Shown here piece by piece: positions 48,569 to 61,482 of a stretch of DNA of 64,000 nucleotides. Made by a program: the position numbers and the translations under genes. The stretch is from Fremontodendron californicum (lineage: Eukaryota > Streptophyta > Magnoliopsida > Malvales > Malvaceae). Positions within the stretch are counted from its first letter, which is position 1. Each line of letters begins with the position of its first letter. Under the pieces are notes generated by a model. The model was not told where the DNA came from and ran no database searches. It saw nothing but the letters and a program-made list of their open reading frames with translations. The stretch covers positions 8,909,160-8,973,159 of the forward strand of contig JAULJL010000021.1 of assembly GCA_030761205.1 (NCBI GenBank). The letters run 5' to 3'.

Positions 48569-48573
48569 AATTA

Positions 48574-50427
48574 AATCTCATATGAATCATTTGTTAAATT
48601 CTTTAATTTTATTTTATTTTTTTATAATAACTAACCATTAATTTTTTACTTAATGCAATCTTTTTGAACTTAAGATTTAATTTTTTAGCCTAGGTAATTA
48701 ACTTTCATCCCATATATAAACATTTTGTACCATCATCCATCCAATCTCGTTCTTGTATTTTTAAGATGGATGTATTAGCACAACACTCTTTAACATTTCA
48801 AACAAAATGTTACTAATTAGCTAGTTGTTGTTTGTAGATTTTTTTTTTTTTTTTATATTTGAAGTTGTTAGGATTTGACTTCTGATCACTAAAATTAAGA
48901 TTTCACTTTACCAATAGATCATATAATTGTCAGTTAATTTGTTTGTTTGTCGAGTTTTAAGAGAACTCAAAGTTCATTTTTCCGAAGAAAAAATTAATTA
49001 ATTATTAAATGTTTATTAATATATATATATATATATCTCAACACCAATTCAAATAGACTAACTATAAACCATATATTTCAGTGAAAGATATACTACTATT
49101 CATACAAATATAATTAACAAATATTCAAATTAGCCATTGAATACTAAGTTTAAAAACATATGGCAGAGAAGGACTACAAAAAAAGAAAAGAAAAGCTGGA
49201 TTTGATAGGGATTAATAGAAGAAAGCTTAGAAAAGGTCGACTTTACTTTGGGAAATGCTTCCACATTAAACAAAGCAAATAGTATTGATCAGGAATCTTA
49301 AGTCAGTTGTTGTTGCCTTTGTCTTTGTCTTTTCTTCATCATCTAAAATATTTAATTACAAGTATGGATTTTACAAAATGGTAGTATTCAATTTTATTTT
49401 TATAAAAAAAGGAACCAAAAATATAATTATCTGTGTCTTTGTGTACTTACTTACTTGCCATGAACTGAAGAGTGAAGAACTTTCCCTTGCACTTCCCCCC
49501 ACGTGAAGAAGCTAGATGAAGTCAGATCTAGCATGGCACGTGGCAGCTACATCATGTTTATTTATTTTTCTTCTTCTTTTTATTAATTCAATTTTGAATT
49601 TGTGATTGATTCATAATACGGATTATTACTAGTTTAATTAGCTTAGGTACATCAGCAACGAAATGGAAGCTAATTAAGTAAGTAACAAGCACGTTCATAT
49701 AAAAAAATATTATTTGAAATTATTAAATATTAAATTTTAATAATTAAGAGTTTAACACTCTCTTATCACACCATTATTGACAGTTTTGTAAAAAAAAAAA
49801 AAAAAAACTCATACTCAACCGAAGAAAAAAAGAACCAACAACTCAACAGACAAGACAAGAAAATAAAAGAAATGTAGATCATATAGTTGAGATTCTCGTA
49901 ACTTTCTGCTTGTAGCCGCCAATGAAATCGAAGCTGTCCTCTTAAAGAAGCAATATTCAATTGATGGATCTGCTACTTAATTACAAATTAATTATATAAG
50001 AATTAAAAGGCAAATTAAAGCAACTTTCTTTGCACCACAATTTCTGACTCCCCTATCTTTGTCACTGCACCAAAAACACAGTAAATTGCTATAGAAAAAA
50101 GGAATAGTACTAATGCACAGGAAATATTTTTCCCCTTTTTTTTTTTTTTAATTTTTGGTTCATAACTATAGGAATTTAAGAAAAATAAGCAATTTTGTTT
50201 ATCAAAGTCATGTAAATAAGAAAAACTATAGTTTACTTCACTTGTCACATGCTAGAGTTGACCTTAACATACCAACTTACTCTCGTCTTACCACACACTC
50301 TATATTCTGTCTCTTCTTTGTCATTTTAATTAAAATAAACACAAAGACTTAGAGAAATCACTTAGACATACCAGGAAACCCAGAAAAAAAAAATGGGGAT
50401 TGATTTGAAAAGAAAAGAGGGATTTTA
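48574..50427. other. Intergenic DNA and LBD 3' flank
   Basis: AT-rich, with a long poly-A near 49790-49807. No supported gene. Confidence 0.55.
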
Positions 50428-51123
50428 TTAAGAAACCATGTCACCAAAGATGCTCTCTCTCTTGAGAGAATCATGAATTACATTGGTAGAAGAATTAGCA
50501 AAATTGAGGTACTGGTATTGGTGATGATGGTGGAGAAGAAAGGATTTATCATCTTCTTGCTGATCATCTATTTGAGAGGTTGGTAGCATTGGCTCTTGCT
50601 GCATCTGGATGCGCACTATTTCAGCTTGAGCCACTGCTAGCTGCATTTGAAGCTCAGAAACCTGGTTCTGTAAATAAGATATGGCTCCTACACATCCATA
50701 AACTGGGTCTCTCACCCTTGCGTTTGCTTCATACACTAAACTGCTCACTGCATCTGCCCTTTGCTCAACTGGAAGCTCCTGCTTTTTTCCAAAAACAGTA
50801 TATATATATATATATATAAATCATTAATATAAGGTAGTCATCATGACGACAAAGTAACATATCAGTCAAATGACTTATTTGGAATTCTAGTCTTAAGAAC
50901 ATAGTGCTTGGGCCTATAATATTGCTTGTAAATGAAAAGAAAAATTGAGGCAGAGAAGTGGAGGAACCTGCAGTATTTTGCTGATATTGCTAGCACCAAA
51001 AACCTTATGAACTATGGCAAACTTGTGGGGATCATCAGAAGGGAAGTAAGGGGCAAAGATGCAGTCCTTGGCACAGCGGCGACGAAGCAACTTGCAGGAA
51101 GCACATGGGGAATTTCCTCCCAT
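50428..51123 (-). CDS. LBD12: LOB-domain transcription factor, class I, LBD12-like
   Basis: Plant-specific nuclear DNA-binding protein that acts in organ and lateral-boundary development. Two exons on the minus strand, 51123-50968 and 50778-50428, are joined over a 189-base GT-AG intron and give 168 residues. The first exon holds the zinc-like C block CASCKLLRRRCAKDC (C7, C10, C17, C21; C-x2-C-x6-C-x3-C) and the GAS block FGASNISKIL. The intron falls after ILQ, the usual LBD position. The second exon opens ELPVEQRADAVSSLVYEANA and has the class I leucine-zipper-like coil (VGAISYLQNQVSELQMQLAV), then a low-complexity C-terminal part with a His-rich run. The conserved block closely resembles Arabidopsis LBD12/ASL5. 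It looks intact. The exact orthology is inferred. Confidence 0.94.
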
Positions 51124-51273
51124 ATTTGGGAATCAAAGTGTTTAAATTTGTTTGTAATTGATGAAGAAAAGAAAACAAATTAAGGTAAGGCTAGAACTGA
51201 TCTGCTAGGAAGGGTGTGAATAAAAGCACAGGCTTAATCTACACTTGGAGAGAATGAGCTGAGAGGGTATGCA

Positions 51274-51282
51274 TATTTATAA
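51274..51282 (-). promoter_or_regulatory. Likely TATA box of the LBD gene
   Basis: TTATAAATA on the minus strand, about 150 bases before the start codon. Confidence 0.5.
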
Positions 51283-52114
51283 TAGCCAAAGAACGTGTGT
51301 GCCCCAGGTGTACGTGGCGTAGCTCAACCAGAGTAACTCTCTTTATTTACAAAAACAATTCGATATATATAATTAATAATTAGTAGGAGTGGCTTAGAAA
51401 AAGAAAAAAAAAATAGTAGGAGTGATAAATTAACTATAGTCCTAAACTACTAGTATTAGACATAATATCTAAGTTGTTAAAGAAGTCCTTTGGGCAGGAT
51501 ATATATATAACATTGGTCCTATATATTAGAATTAGAGTTAATCTAATTAACTGGGCATTTTAATAATATGTGTTAAAGTAATAAATGTATAATCAATTGT
51601 AATTAGAATAATCAATTATAATTAAAATAATATTAGAAATTACGATATTATTATGATATTATTACGATGATTCTTTTTTAATTAGTGAGATAGGATATTC
51701 TTTTACAGACTTATTCAATCAATCGAATATAATAATTATTTTTCTTGTAACATGGTATAATAGTTTTTTTGTTTATTTTTATATCTAAAACTCTGCTTAA
51801 GAACATGTGTCTATCAATTTTAGCTTCACTAAAAACCCTAGATTCACAACCCAATATTTGCATGCCCTACACATGAACACGTCGATGAAATTTCGTCGCC
51901 TGAAACCTTCACACTGTCCGATCAACAGTCTCGAGTTCTGTTAAATTTGCACCCTTTTTCAGCCACCAAATAACGACACCATCGCCACCAAAAGATTCTC
52001 TATCCTCAAAGCTTTTCAAGCTAGCCATCGCATCTCAATCGAAGCTCCACACTTTGATCAAACTTCTTTGCAAAATTAGATCTACTTGTCACAACTGGGG
52101 TTGACTAAACCATT

Positions 52115-52350
52115 TCTATCTTGCCACGTCAGCTGACTAGTAACGCCATGTGCCCCGCCACATCAGTCGATTTTTCCATATGCCAAGCTACATCATCTAC
52201 CACATTAGTCGATTCTGCCACGCATTACATTACGTCTCCTATCACGTCATTTGCTAATCAATCAATTTTGCTACATGTTGCGTCATGTCAACTGGCACAT
52301 CATATAATTTTGCCACGTATTCTATGTCAGTTGTCACGTCATCATTTCTG
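52115..52350 (+). repeat. Degenerate CCACGTCA repeats in the Copia 4 leader
   Basis: Near-regular copies of GCCACGTCA / GCCACATCA followed by AGTCGAT-like text. The ACGTCA core is a bZIP-type binding motif. Any role is inferred. Confidence 0.5.
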
Positions 52351-52434
52351 TAAGATCATTTTCTTGTTAATTTTGACATTTATTTTTACTCATTTTGCTT
52401 GAAAATGGAGAAATTTGACATTTTTAGGTCAATT

Positions 52435-53690
52435 ACTATTGTTATGGATGGAACCAATTATAATTTGTGGATTCAATGTATGAAAAAATTTCTAATTTGG
52501 CACAAACTTTGGAACATTGTTACTGGAACATTGTTCAACCTACACGATAGATAGGTAAGACTGAGGCCAAATTTGCAAATCTTCTTAAAGATTGGATAGT
52601 TAAAACCATCAGATTATAACATGGTTCAACAACACCTTTATTGAAGATATTCATATTCATTTTGATGATTTTACTTCTAACTCTCATGACTCAGCATTAT
52701 TTATTCGGCATATTAATCATGACACTGTTTTCTCTTTCTCTATGTGGATGATATGATTATCACTGATGATGATCAATATTGCATTGTCGAAATACACGAG
52801 TCCAGCAATTTGAAATGAAAAAATCTTGGTTCTCTCAATTATTTCTTGGGGTTTCAAGTATCTTGCAACTTTGATGGTTATTATCTCTCCCAAGCTAAAT
52901 ATGCATCTGATTTACTTCTCATGCTAGCATTACTAATAGTAAAACTGTCTTTATTCCTTTGGAGTCTAATGTTAAACTTATTCTAGTAGATGGTACCCTA
53001 CATACTAATCTTACATTATATAGCTAACTTGTTGGCAGTATTGTCCATTTCACGGTGACTTGGCCTAATACTGCTTATGTGTTGTTCATCTTGTTAGTCA
53101 ATATATGGCTGCTTCTCGTTCAACTCATTTTTTCAGCTGCTCTTTGAGTTCTTCGATATGTCAAGGCATATTGTTTCATGGACTTCATTTCTCTACAAAC
53201 ACTTTTTTGGTATTATCTTGATATTCCGATGTTGATTGGGCTAGAGATCCTATAGATCGTCATTTCATCATTAGTTACTGTTTCTTTTTAGGAGACTCAT
53301 TTATTGGCGAAACAAGAAACAAACTGTAATTGCTCAATCTAGCACTGAATCTGAATATCTTGCTCTTGCTGGTGCTACTTCAGAGTTACTTTGGCTTCAT
53401 GCTTACTAAAAAACATGGGCATTCCAATATCTTACCCACCAAAATTTACTGTGATAATCGAAGTGTCATTCAAATTACTCACAATGATGTGTTTTATGAG
53501 CGCACCAAATATATTCAGATTGACTGTCATTTTGTACGTCATCATGTGACACAAGGACTTTTCATTTGACTTCTATGTCTTCTTTGAATCAGTCTGTTGA
53601 TAACTTTACAAAGACACATTTTCTTACTCGTTTTCAAGATTTGGTAACCAAACTTAAGTTGGCAACCACAATACCACTTTGAGTTTGAGG
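52435..53690 (+). pseudogene. Copia 4 gag-pol scraps
   Basis: Gag survives as MDGTNYNLWIQCMKKFL (about 52446). A large deletion follows. RT resumes near 52740 with LYVDDMIIT and LGSLNYFLGFQV. RNase H is seen as RRNKKQTVIAQSSTESEYLA (about 53300-53360) and the worn end SLNQSVDNFTKTHFLTRFQD. Stops and shifts are frequent; integrase is gone. This is the most decayed Copia in the window. Confidence 0.82.
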
Positions 53691-53734
53691 GGTGTGTATG
53701 TAATAAATGTATAATCAATTGTGATTAAAATAAA

Positions 53735-54335
53735 TTATATATAATATATATAAAAGCACGAATATAAAATTTTTTTTGAACTGACGAAAATAGTCATTAT
53801 TGTTCACTATATTTCCAAATTGTCATTGTAAATATTTTTTTTATTATTATTAATAAGATTTATCCAATTTATAAGTATGGATTTTAATTTGATTTATTTG
53901 ATCATAAATAAAAAAGAGTTAAAGTTTATATTAAATTGTTTTATCTTCAGAATTTTAATTTTTTATTAATTTTAAACATTAAATGAATTTATTTGATAAA
54001 TAAAAATTTTAAAATTTACATTAAATTTCTTTATCCTCATAATTTTAATTTTACATTAACATTAAAAATGATAAACTTTATATTAATTTGATATAATTTG
54101 CATATGGAACATACTTTACATATTAATACAATTTTGATTAATATACACTTTATAAATTTTATTTATTTGTAAAATATAATTATATATTCAAAAATACTTT
54201 ACATTTTAACAAAAAATTTGGTTAATATACAAATTTATTAATTTTATTTATTTATAAAATATACAAATATATATATTCAAAAATAAATAGAATAACGAGT
54301 ATATATTCATGTGCAACGTAGGTAAAAATAAATGC
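53735..54335. mobile_element. Insertion inside the Copia 4 3' LTR, possibly Helitron-like
   Basis: Compared with the 5' LTR, about 600 bp of AT-rich DNA interrupts the 3' LTR. It opens near TATAAAAGCACGAATA and closes near CATGTGCAACGTAGGTA, which recalls the ends of plant Helitrons. No duplication was identified. The class is uncertain; the insertion itself is clear. Confidence 0.45.
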
Positions 54336-55650
54336 TATTTATGATTATAATAATATTAGGAATTACAATATTATTATGATAATTTTCTTATTAATTAAAT
54401 CTCCTATATAAATAAATAGAAATATTTTGTACAGACTTAAACAACCAATCAAATACAAAAACTCTTTTTCTTGTAACAATATGATTGGCATCTCAAGACC
54501 TGACAGTATTTCTCAACTTTTCTTGAAAAACAGGGTTAGACTTAATTGTTGAATTCATATGCGTCCAAAATAGAACCATTGGGTGAATAAACTGATTTAA
54601 GAAAAAAATTGATTTTGGACCTATGCGGGGATAAAGAAAGATTGGACATGGAGGCAACCAGAAGGGTGAAGGTAAAATCCCAAAATCTTTTAAAACAATC
54701 GAGCTTTGAGCTAGCTAAGAAGTTCAATTTTAATTTACTCGTTTTTATAATAAAAACTTTTCAAATTTTTAGAAGTAAAAGTCATAAATTTGATGGTACT
54801 TAGAAAACTATACATCTTTTTTTTTCTTTAATTTGATATTGAGGGATGGGTATACATATATACTTTTTGTTAATATTCTAGCTAGCTTCTAAATTTCAGT
54901 CCTATAAATGTTGTTTATAACCAAAACTTGGTGATATGATAAATATATGTATTTTAATTGTTATCTAATTGACAACAATAAACTACTTTTATCAAGTACT
55001 TGCATCAACATGAGAAGTGTAAATTAAAGGAATAATTACTATAACTCAAAAAAATGAACAAATTAAAATAATAGCTCTATTTTTTTAAAGAAAAAAAAAA
55101 AGAAAATTTTTGACACGAATTTTGTATTTTAAAATCCACAGGAAAAATGGGTAAAGAAGCCAACTAAGAAAGAAACAAAACTCATTTTAAATTTAACTTT
55201 AAAATTTCCTTTTCAAAACAAACTGAAATATATATATATATATATATCCTCAAGCAAATAAAATAAAAATGTAGATATTTTGTAAGTATTGCTTCTATAA
55301 TGTGCTAAAAGGAAAAGGAAAATACCAGAGGCGGCCGCCCAACTCGATCCATCGGGCCAAAACTGAGGAAAACACAACGGTAACGGTTGACCGCCGCCAA
55401 AGGGTGTGATATTTGTCCCTAATTATCTATAAATCTAAACGGGATAGGCCTTTCCACGTTCTTCTAATTTTATCTTCCGAGTTCTTTTGCTGTTTCCTTA
55501 ATTATTAAAATTTTATTAGATCATTTATTGGGTGAATGAACGCCTCGACGTGCGTGCATGGCATTAGGGTTAAGTAGGGATAGGGGCTTAGGGTTGGAAA
55601 TAAGAGGGAGAGATATTAATAGCTAGGGAAGAGATATATGGATTTATTAA

Positions 55651-55814
55651 AAGGATTTAAACGAATGTGTTTCGAATATTTTTTAAGATTTTATTTATAG
55701 TAATAATATTATATTAAATATAAAAATTAATAATTTTATTTATTATTTTAATATATTAATTAAAAATATTATTATATTTAATAATCTTAAAGAATTTCTG
55801 TTAATAAAATCCTT
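55651..55814. repeat. Small palindromic MITE-like repeat
   Basis: AAGGATTT on the left and AAATCCTT on the right enclose an AT-rich sequence that is largely self-complementary (AAGATTTTATTTATAG against TATTTAATAATCTT). The left arm carries extra bases. No clear duplication. Confidence 0.45.
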
Positions 55815-56278
55815 ATTAGAAAGGTCGATCGATGGAGTTGCAAAACAATTAATGGAAAATAAACACTAGCCGATGGAGAGCCTTGGGAAAGGAGGCGAGG
55901 CTCAACGCGAATGTCTGTTAGCCAGCCAGCCAGCCACACAAACATTCACGTGAACACAATTGCAAAAATAAGGCTCCCAAAGCTAAGCATATCTTTGGAA
56001 TTAAGAAATTAAAGGATCTTAATCCATATCCTATACATATACACGTACGTGCACACACTTTTTGCTATAAAACACTTCCTTTTAATCTATTCATACAATT
56101 TATAAGGTGGCACTCTAGTTGAAAGCATAATTAATTTTCTACAACAATTGTAGAAAATAGAAACCATATTGTTTTTTGATACTCTTAATTCATCAAGAAA
56201 ATTCCAAGCTCGGAACCAAGAGTGAAAAAAATTTCCAAAAACATGAACTCTTCTCAAATTTTCTCCCTATATTTTATT

Positions 56279-56321
<43 letters not shown>

Positions 56322-56452
56322 GTATGTTTTCTGGATTGTGGATTCTGGTTTATATTTTTCAATAGATGATGATCCCGTGAGCTAGTCATCTTCAATCGTT
56401 ATCACTCAATCGCCTATATGATTTTGATATCTATATATATATATATATATAG

Positions 56453-56483
<31 letters not shown>

Positions 56484-58439
56484 CCAATTAAAAGAGAGAT
56501 TGAATTTGTTATAGGTCATTGGATGATGGTATGGTTAGTGTTGACCAAGTCATTGAACTAACCTGTGACAGATTTCTTTGCAAAAGAACAAATGATTAAT
56601 CCCCATCATTGTAGGGGTCATTAGTTATCATCTACAAAAACAACAAGAAAATGATTGAAATATTATTACAGCCCATTGTTTTGTCTAACATTGGAGAAAC
56701 TGGGATTGAGTTATATATAATCCGCCTTCTGTTCTGTGTCTCTTTGAAAAAGTTACCCTCCAAACCCACATTAAAACGTATGAAAACAACACATATATTA
56801 ATTTGAGCTAGCTAAGTCCTAAATCATTATTGCTGTCACAACATTATTTTGATGGGTTTTTTTTTTTTTTTTTAAAGTGTGGAACTCATTCTCACATGTG
56901 TGCATTATTAATTAGTTGGTTTCATGATATTTTCATCAGTATTTGAATCGAGAATAAGAAACTATTTTATGCTTCTCTCTGTGAAATTTGATACTAATAG
57001 ACATCAAAAAGAACACTACCCCACAAAGAAAATAATGAGATCCTGACATGAAAAATTAGATATAGGGATCGATTTTTATTATAAATGAAACCAAACCTAT
57101 TTCGAGGGAGAATATTAATATTGAAATCTGTAGTTTTTTTATTGTATGAACCCTAAGTCTTATCAGTATTCCACACTCTTGCATTTAATGGCCCATCACA
57201 TGATTCCGAGCTTCCTTTTCTGTCTTCAAAAACAAAACAACAACAAAGCTCTCTTTTCATTGTGTTTGTGTGTTGGCTTCTCTTATGAGTTATGAAATCT
57301 TTTGCTTTTAAAAATTGTTATGATCAGATGACCAATTGTTTTAGGTAGGCAGTGAATTTTTCCAATTTGGGCACCCCTTTCTTCCTACATATATTTTCTT
57401 CATGAAGATCTTCTACCTCAATGAAATGACTAGCTTGTCCCCTACCAACAATGCAAGCCTTGCAAGGTCAATTCTACCTTTTCTTTCAACTTCCCAACTA
57501 AATAAATTTGGAAAATAAGAACCCACTTTTCTCATCTAAATAGCAAATTTTATGCACAAAAATTTTAGCTTGCATAATATTAATCAATTAGGTCATCATC
57601 AAAATGATTTCACATTTCAATCAAATCAAGAAGTGAGTATATTCTTCATACTACATATATTTGATTCTAATGTCAAATTCGCCAATGCTACTTTAATTAC
57701 AAGTAGAATAAATATTTAAGTTTTGATCATTCAAATAGAGTTTTCCAATCGTTTTAAATTAATAGTTAATTATAAGGTGCTTAAAAGTTAAAATGTTGAA
57801 GCAATTGCCACTGGTTTTTACTTGTTATGGCTGACCATATAAACAAAGTTTGTGCCCGGAGACGGAGTGCCCCATCGAGTGGCCTCTCTAATGATAATTA
57901 ATATCAACACTACTGTTTTTCAAAAACCTAAGCTCTAGGGAGGTGAGACCATGTAAACAAGGGGTAAGTAAGAACCTTGTTGTTGTTTGGGTTCTGTGAA
58001 AATTTTTAATAAGGTTTAAAGCAAATAATTTTTTAGGAAGAAAAAACAGACATCTTCACCGCCATAGAAGGAAAAACATGAAACCTCCAAATCCAATGCA
58101 TGTGCATTAAATGAGCTTCCTTCCTAGCAATGAAATTAGGTTTATTTTCGAGATTCTGTCATGATACGGTCGTAATTAAAGTTGATTGTCTTTAAACATT
58201 GGTAATCTCACTGTTGGAGTTGGGGTCGGTGTTGGGGGATTGTTCAATTCCCACTTTAGCCCTCGGGTATTATTCAATTCCCACTTTAGCCCTCTTAATT
58301 TGAAATTTCTCTCTTTTCCAATTCCTTTTGCTTAGTTGTTTATTTACACTAGCAAATATAAATCACTATACTATAGACATAGATTTAAGAAAAGAAGGTT
58401 ATTAAAAATACTTAATATAACAATATATATATATATATA

Positions 58440-58765
58440 AGAGGAGGGATCTACTTACACTGGTATATAACAAATTTAGTTTTTCACATTTTTATAATTT
58501 TTTACACGATTTATATTTGTTTAATCCGATTGTTGTATTTCATATTCTATTTATGTAGATTATGCACGTCAAATTTCGAGTAAATTAAAAATGTCTAACT
58601 ATTTGTTTGATGTAAAAAATTTCAACAGTTAAATATATATTAAAAAGACGGTATTCCCGATCAACATAATATAGATATCGATTTGAAACTTACGTGCACG
58701 ACGAGTGTGATCATATTGTAAAATGCATAAGTCGATTTGTTAAAATATTAACCGTATATGTAAAG
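58440..58765. repeat. Divergent, partial copy of the 48.2 kb foldback MITE
   Basis: It shares CGAGTAAATTAAAAATG, ACGTGCACGA and the same order of blocks with the inverted form of 48152-48568. The outer ends are worn. Confidence 0.7.
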
Positions 58766-60989
58766 CCTTTCTAAGGTGGGCTAAACTTTATGCTAATAGG
58801 CTTTTAGTAGAAGCCCATTTCCCCAATTATAAAACAGCCTAATATATAGTCAGCCTTAATGGGTTTTCCTTTCTTGTGGCCCTTCAGTCATCTTTAATAG
58901 GTAGATTAGATAGATTAGTCATTTTTTATATAAAAAAAAAAAAGGATTAAAAAAAGGAAGCAATTGAAGAGACGGTGCAGTGTTTTATTTTATTCAATGT
59001 TTGATTCTCAAATTATAAGTTTTAAATTTGAAGAACTAAAAAGGAGCAAGATCTCTAAAGTATAAACCCCCAAAACAAAACAATTGTTCTTATAATTTAG
59101 TAAATGACTAATGAATTTGGTACTAAATTATTAATAGAATAATGATTATGCATTATGTTAAGACCCCAATTAGATAATAGCAATAATATAGGAATTGAAC
59201 TTGAAGGTTAAATTAAATGATTCAACCATCTTTTTTAAGAAATAAAATTGAGGTTTGATCTTAACGTTTACAATTTTTTTTTCTTATACCTAAACTTCGA
59301 ACTCATTTTATATATAAAAGAAAAACATAATATGAGAATTAGATGATCCACTTCAGGCATAATTAATATTGAATTATACTTTGATAAAGTGGAGCTTTAG
59401 CCTAATAATCACAGATTAATGTAAAAAAGTGAAAGGCCTGCACTTATTCTATGAGATCAATTAGTAATATTGTTTACTAAGACCATTTGCAACTTCCAAT
59501 GAAATAGAAAAATGATACTCTAATAAACATTTGATAAACCTCTTTCTTTTTAAAATGTTTTTGTCCCCTTCAATCCTTCTCTTGGATGCTTTTCTTTTCT
59601 AACACATCTTATCCACTTTTTTCTTAAAAAAAAAAAAATATGAAAAACATGCTAGTGAAATTATTGTTAAATGGTATAATTGATAAAAATTATTTGAAAA
59701 AGAGAAATAAATAATTAAAAATTATTATAAAGGATATTGTAAAGATAAAATTACCCTTAATGAAAAAATTTACTTTTTTTTCTCCTCTATTAAGAAAATA
59801 TTATTTTTTAAAAATTTTAATTAAAAATAAATTTAAAAAATAAAATATTTAAATATTTATTTTTTTAAAATTTAAAATTTAAAAAATAAAGAAAAAATAA
59901 TGTTATTATTTTAAAAATTTTAATTAAAAAAATAATTTTAAATTTAAAAAAAATATTTTTTAAAATTAAAAAAAATTATTTTCAAAAAATTTTATTTTTT
60001 AATTAAAAAATAAGAGAAAAAGGAAAGAATTTTTTTTTATCAAAAGTCTTTTCAATTTCTTTTTTAATAATTTTTAATTATTCATTTCTTTTTTCAAATA
60101 ATTTTTATTTATTATACTATTTAACAATAATTTATTATTTACAGCATGTTTTTTAAATTTAGCCCAAAAAAAAATTTGTTGTACCCATTGAAAAACAGTA
60201 AAAAAGTTTTGGTAAAAAACAAACAGTTAAAAAGAGAAGACAATGATAGTTTTATCCATGTAGACTGTAGACTAGAGTACACTAAGAAAAGACAACAAAA
60301 AAAAAAAAAAAAAAAAGATAGTAGTTGTGATATAAATCCATGTTATGACTATATCTGTATATGTACCTTACAATAATTCCTTTTATTCCATAAAATAAAT
60401 AGTGTAATTATGAGATTAACCCATGTATTTATCCAAAATATAAAAAAATTATCTCTGTATTTTTCAAAATTATAAAACCATCATTAAATTACTGATATAG
60501 TTATTTTTTAACCACATGGACAGAAGACATGGCTTTTATCTAGCCATGTTCATGTGGGCTGTCATATCAACAACTTTCTTTTCTTCCAAAACCATTTTTG
60601 AACTCTTTTTTGACTTCCTCTTCACTTTTATAAGACTTAGATTTCCTCTAAAAATACCTTTAATCCCGTAAATCTAAACCTGAAGTCACGACCTTCAGGC
60701 TTCATCTCAACAAAACCCATTTTCACTGCATGCCATCGATTATCGTTTTGGTTTCCCTTGCTTCCTCCCTCCTTACTCTAATTCTTTTATGATTTTTTTG
60801 TTTTGATTTATTAAAAATTTTAATATAATAAAACATACATGATCATTTTTTAACCAGATTATAAAATTAAAAAATTCTTTAATAATGACATCATGTATGA
60901 AATTATATTCCATATATATATATATATAAACATATTACATTACATAAAAGCAAAGGTCGTGACTTCAGGTTTTTTAGGTTTTTTAATTT

Positions 60990-61468
60990 CTCCCCCAAAG
61001 CCATTTAGGTTTTTTAATTTCTGGACTAGGAATCCAGAGTTCCTGAACATTGTGGAAAACTCTTGGCAAGAGCCTTTGATTGTCAATCCTATGACCACTC
61101 TATTCCACAAATTGAAGAGATTAAAGGCAGTACTGAGGGCATTTAACCTGGCCATATATGGCAACATTTCAGGGAAGGTTCAAGATAAAAGGCAAGAATT
61201 GGAGAGCATGCAGATGATCAATCTGCATCAAAGGCCATCTAATACTCTTGTTGAAACAGAAAGAAGACTCTATGCAGAATTGATGGAACTCCAAAAGGCT
61301 GAGGAAAGTTATTACAGGCAGAAATCAAGGATAAAATGGCTGCAGGAGGGGGATCAGAACACTCATTATTTCCATAAAATGGTGTCAGCAAAGCATAGCA
61401 AGCAATCCATCAGAGTCCTCTATGATGATGAAGGAAGGAAGTTGGCCAAATCTCAAAGGAGGCTGTAA
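60990..61468 (+). pseudogene. LINE ORF2, part after the endonuclease
   Basis: This reads as the linker between endonuclease and RT of plant L1 ORF2: FNFWTRNPEFLNIVENSW, FHKLKRLKAVLRAFNLAIYG, and SRIKWLQEGDQNTHYFHKMV, a well known plant L1 block. It shifts out of frame near 61450, and the next frame continues the same protein. An ATG further upstream lies in flanking DNA and is not part of the element. Confidence 0.85.
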
Positions 61469-61482
61469 GGTTCTTTCAGAAG

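Larger units (their letters stand above)
51571..54478 (+). mobile_element. Small decayed Ty1/Copia element with short LTRs
   Basis: The 5' LTR is 51571-51752 (182 bp), followed by a worn primer site TGGTATAATAG. The 3' LTR starts at 53695 after the purine-rich GAGTTTGAGGGGTG and ends at 54478. The duplication ATATG is perfect (51566-51570 and 54479-54483). The 3' LTR is swollen to about 784 bp by a later insertion. The interior keeps scraps of gag, RT and RNase H. Confidence 0.88.
54484..60945. other. Long AT-rich intergenic region
   Basis: No supported gene. It contains the two MITE-like repeats listed separately, (TA)n runs at 56281-56318 and 56433-56479, a two-copy repeat of TTCAATTCCCACTTTAGCCC (58243 and 58272), and an extremely AT-rich stretch at 59770-60140. 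Confidence 0.55.
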
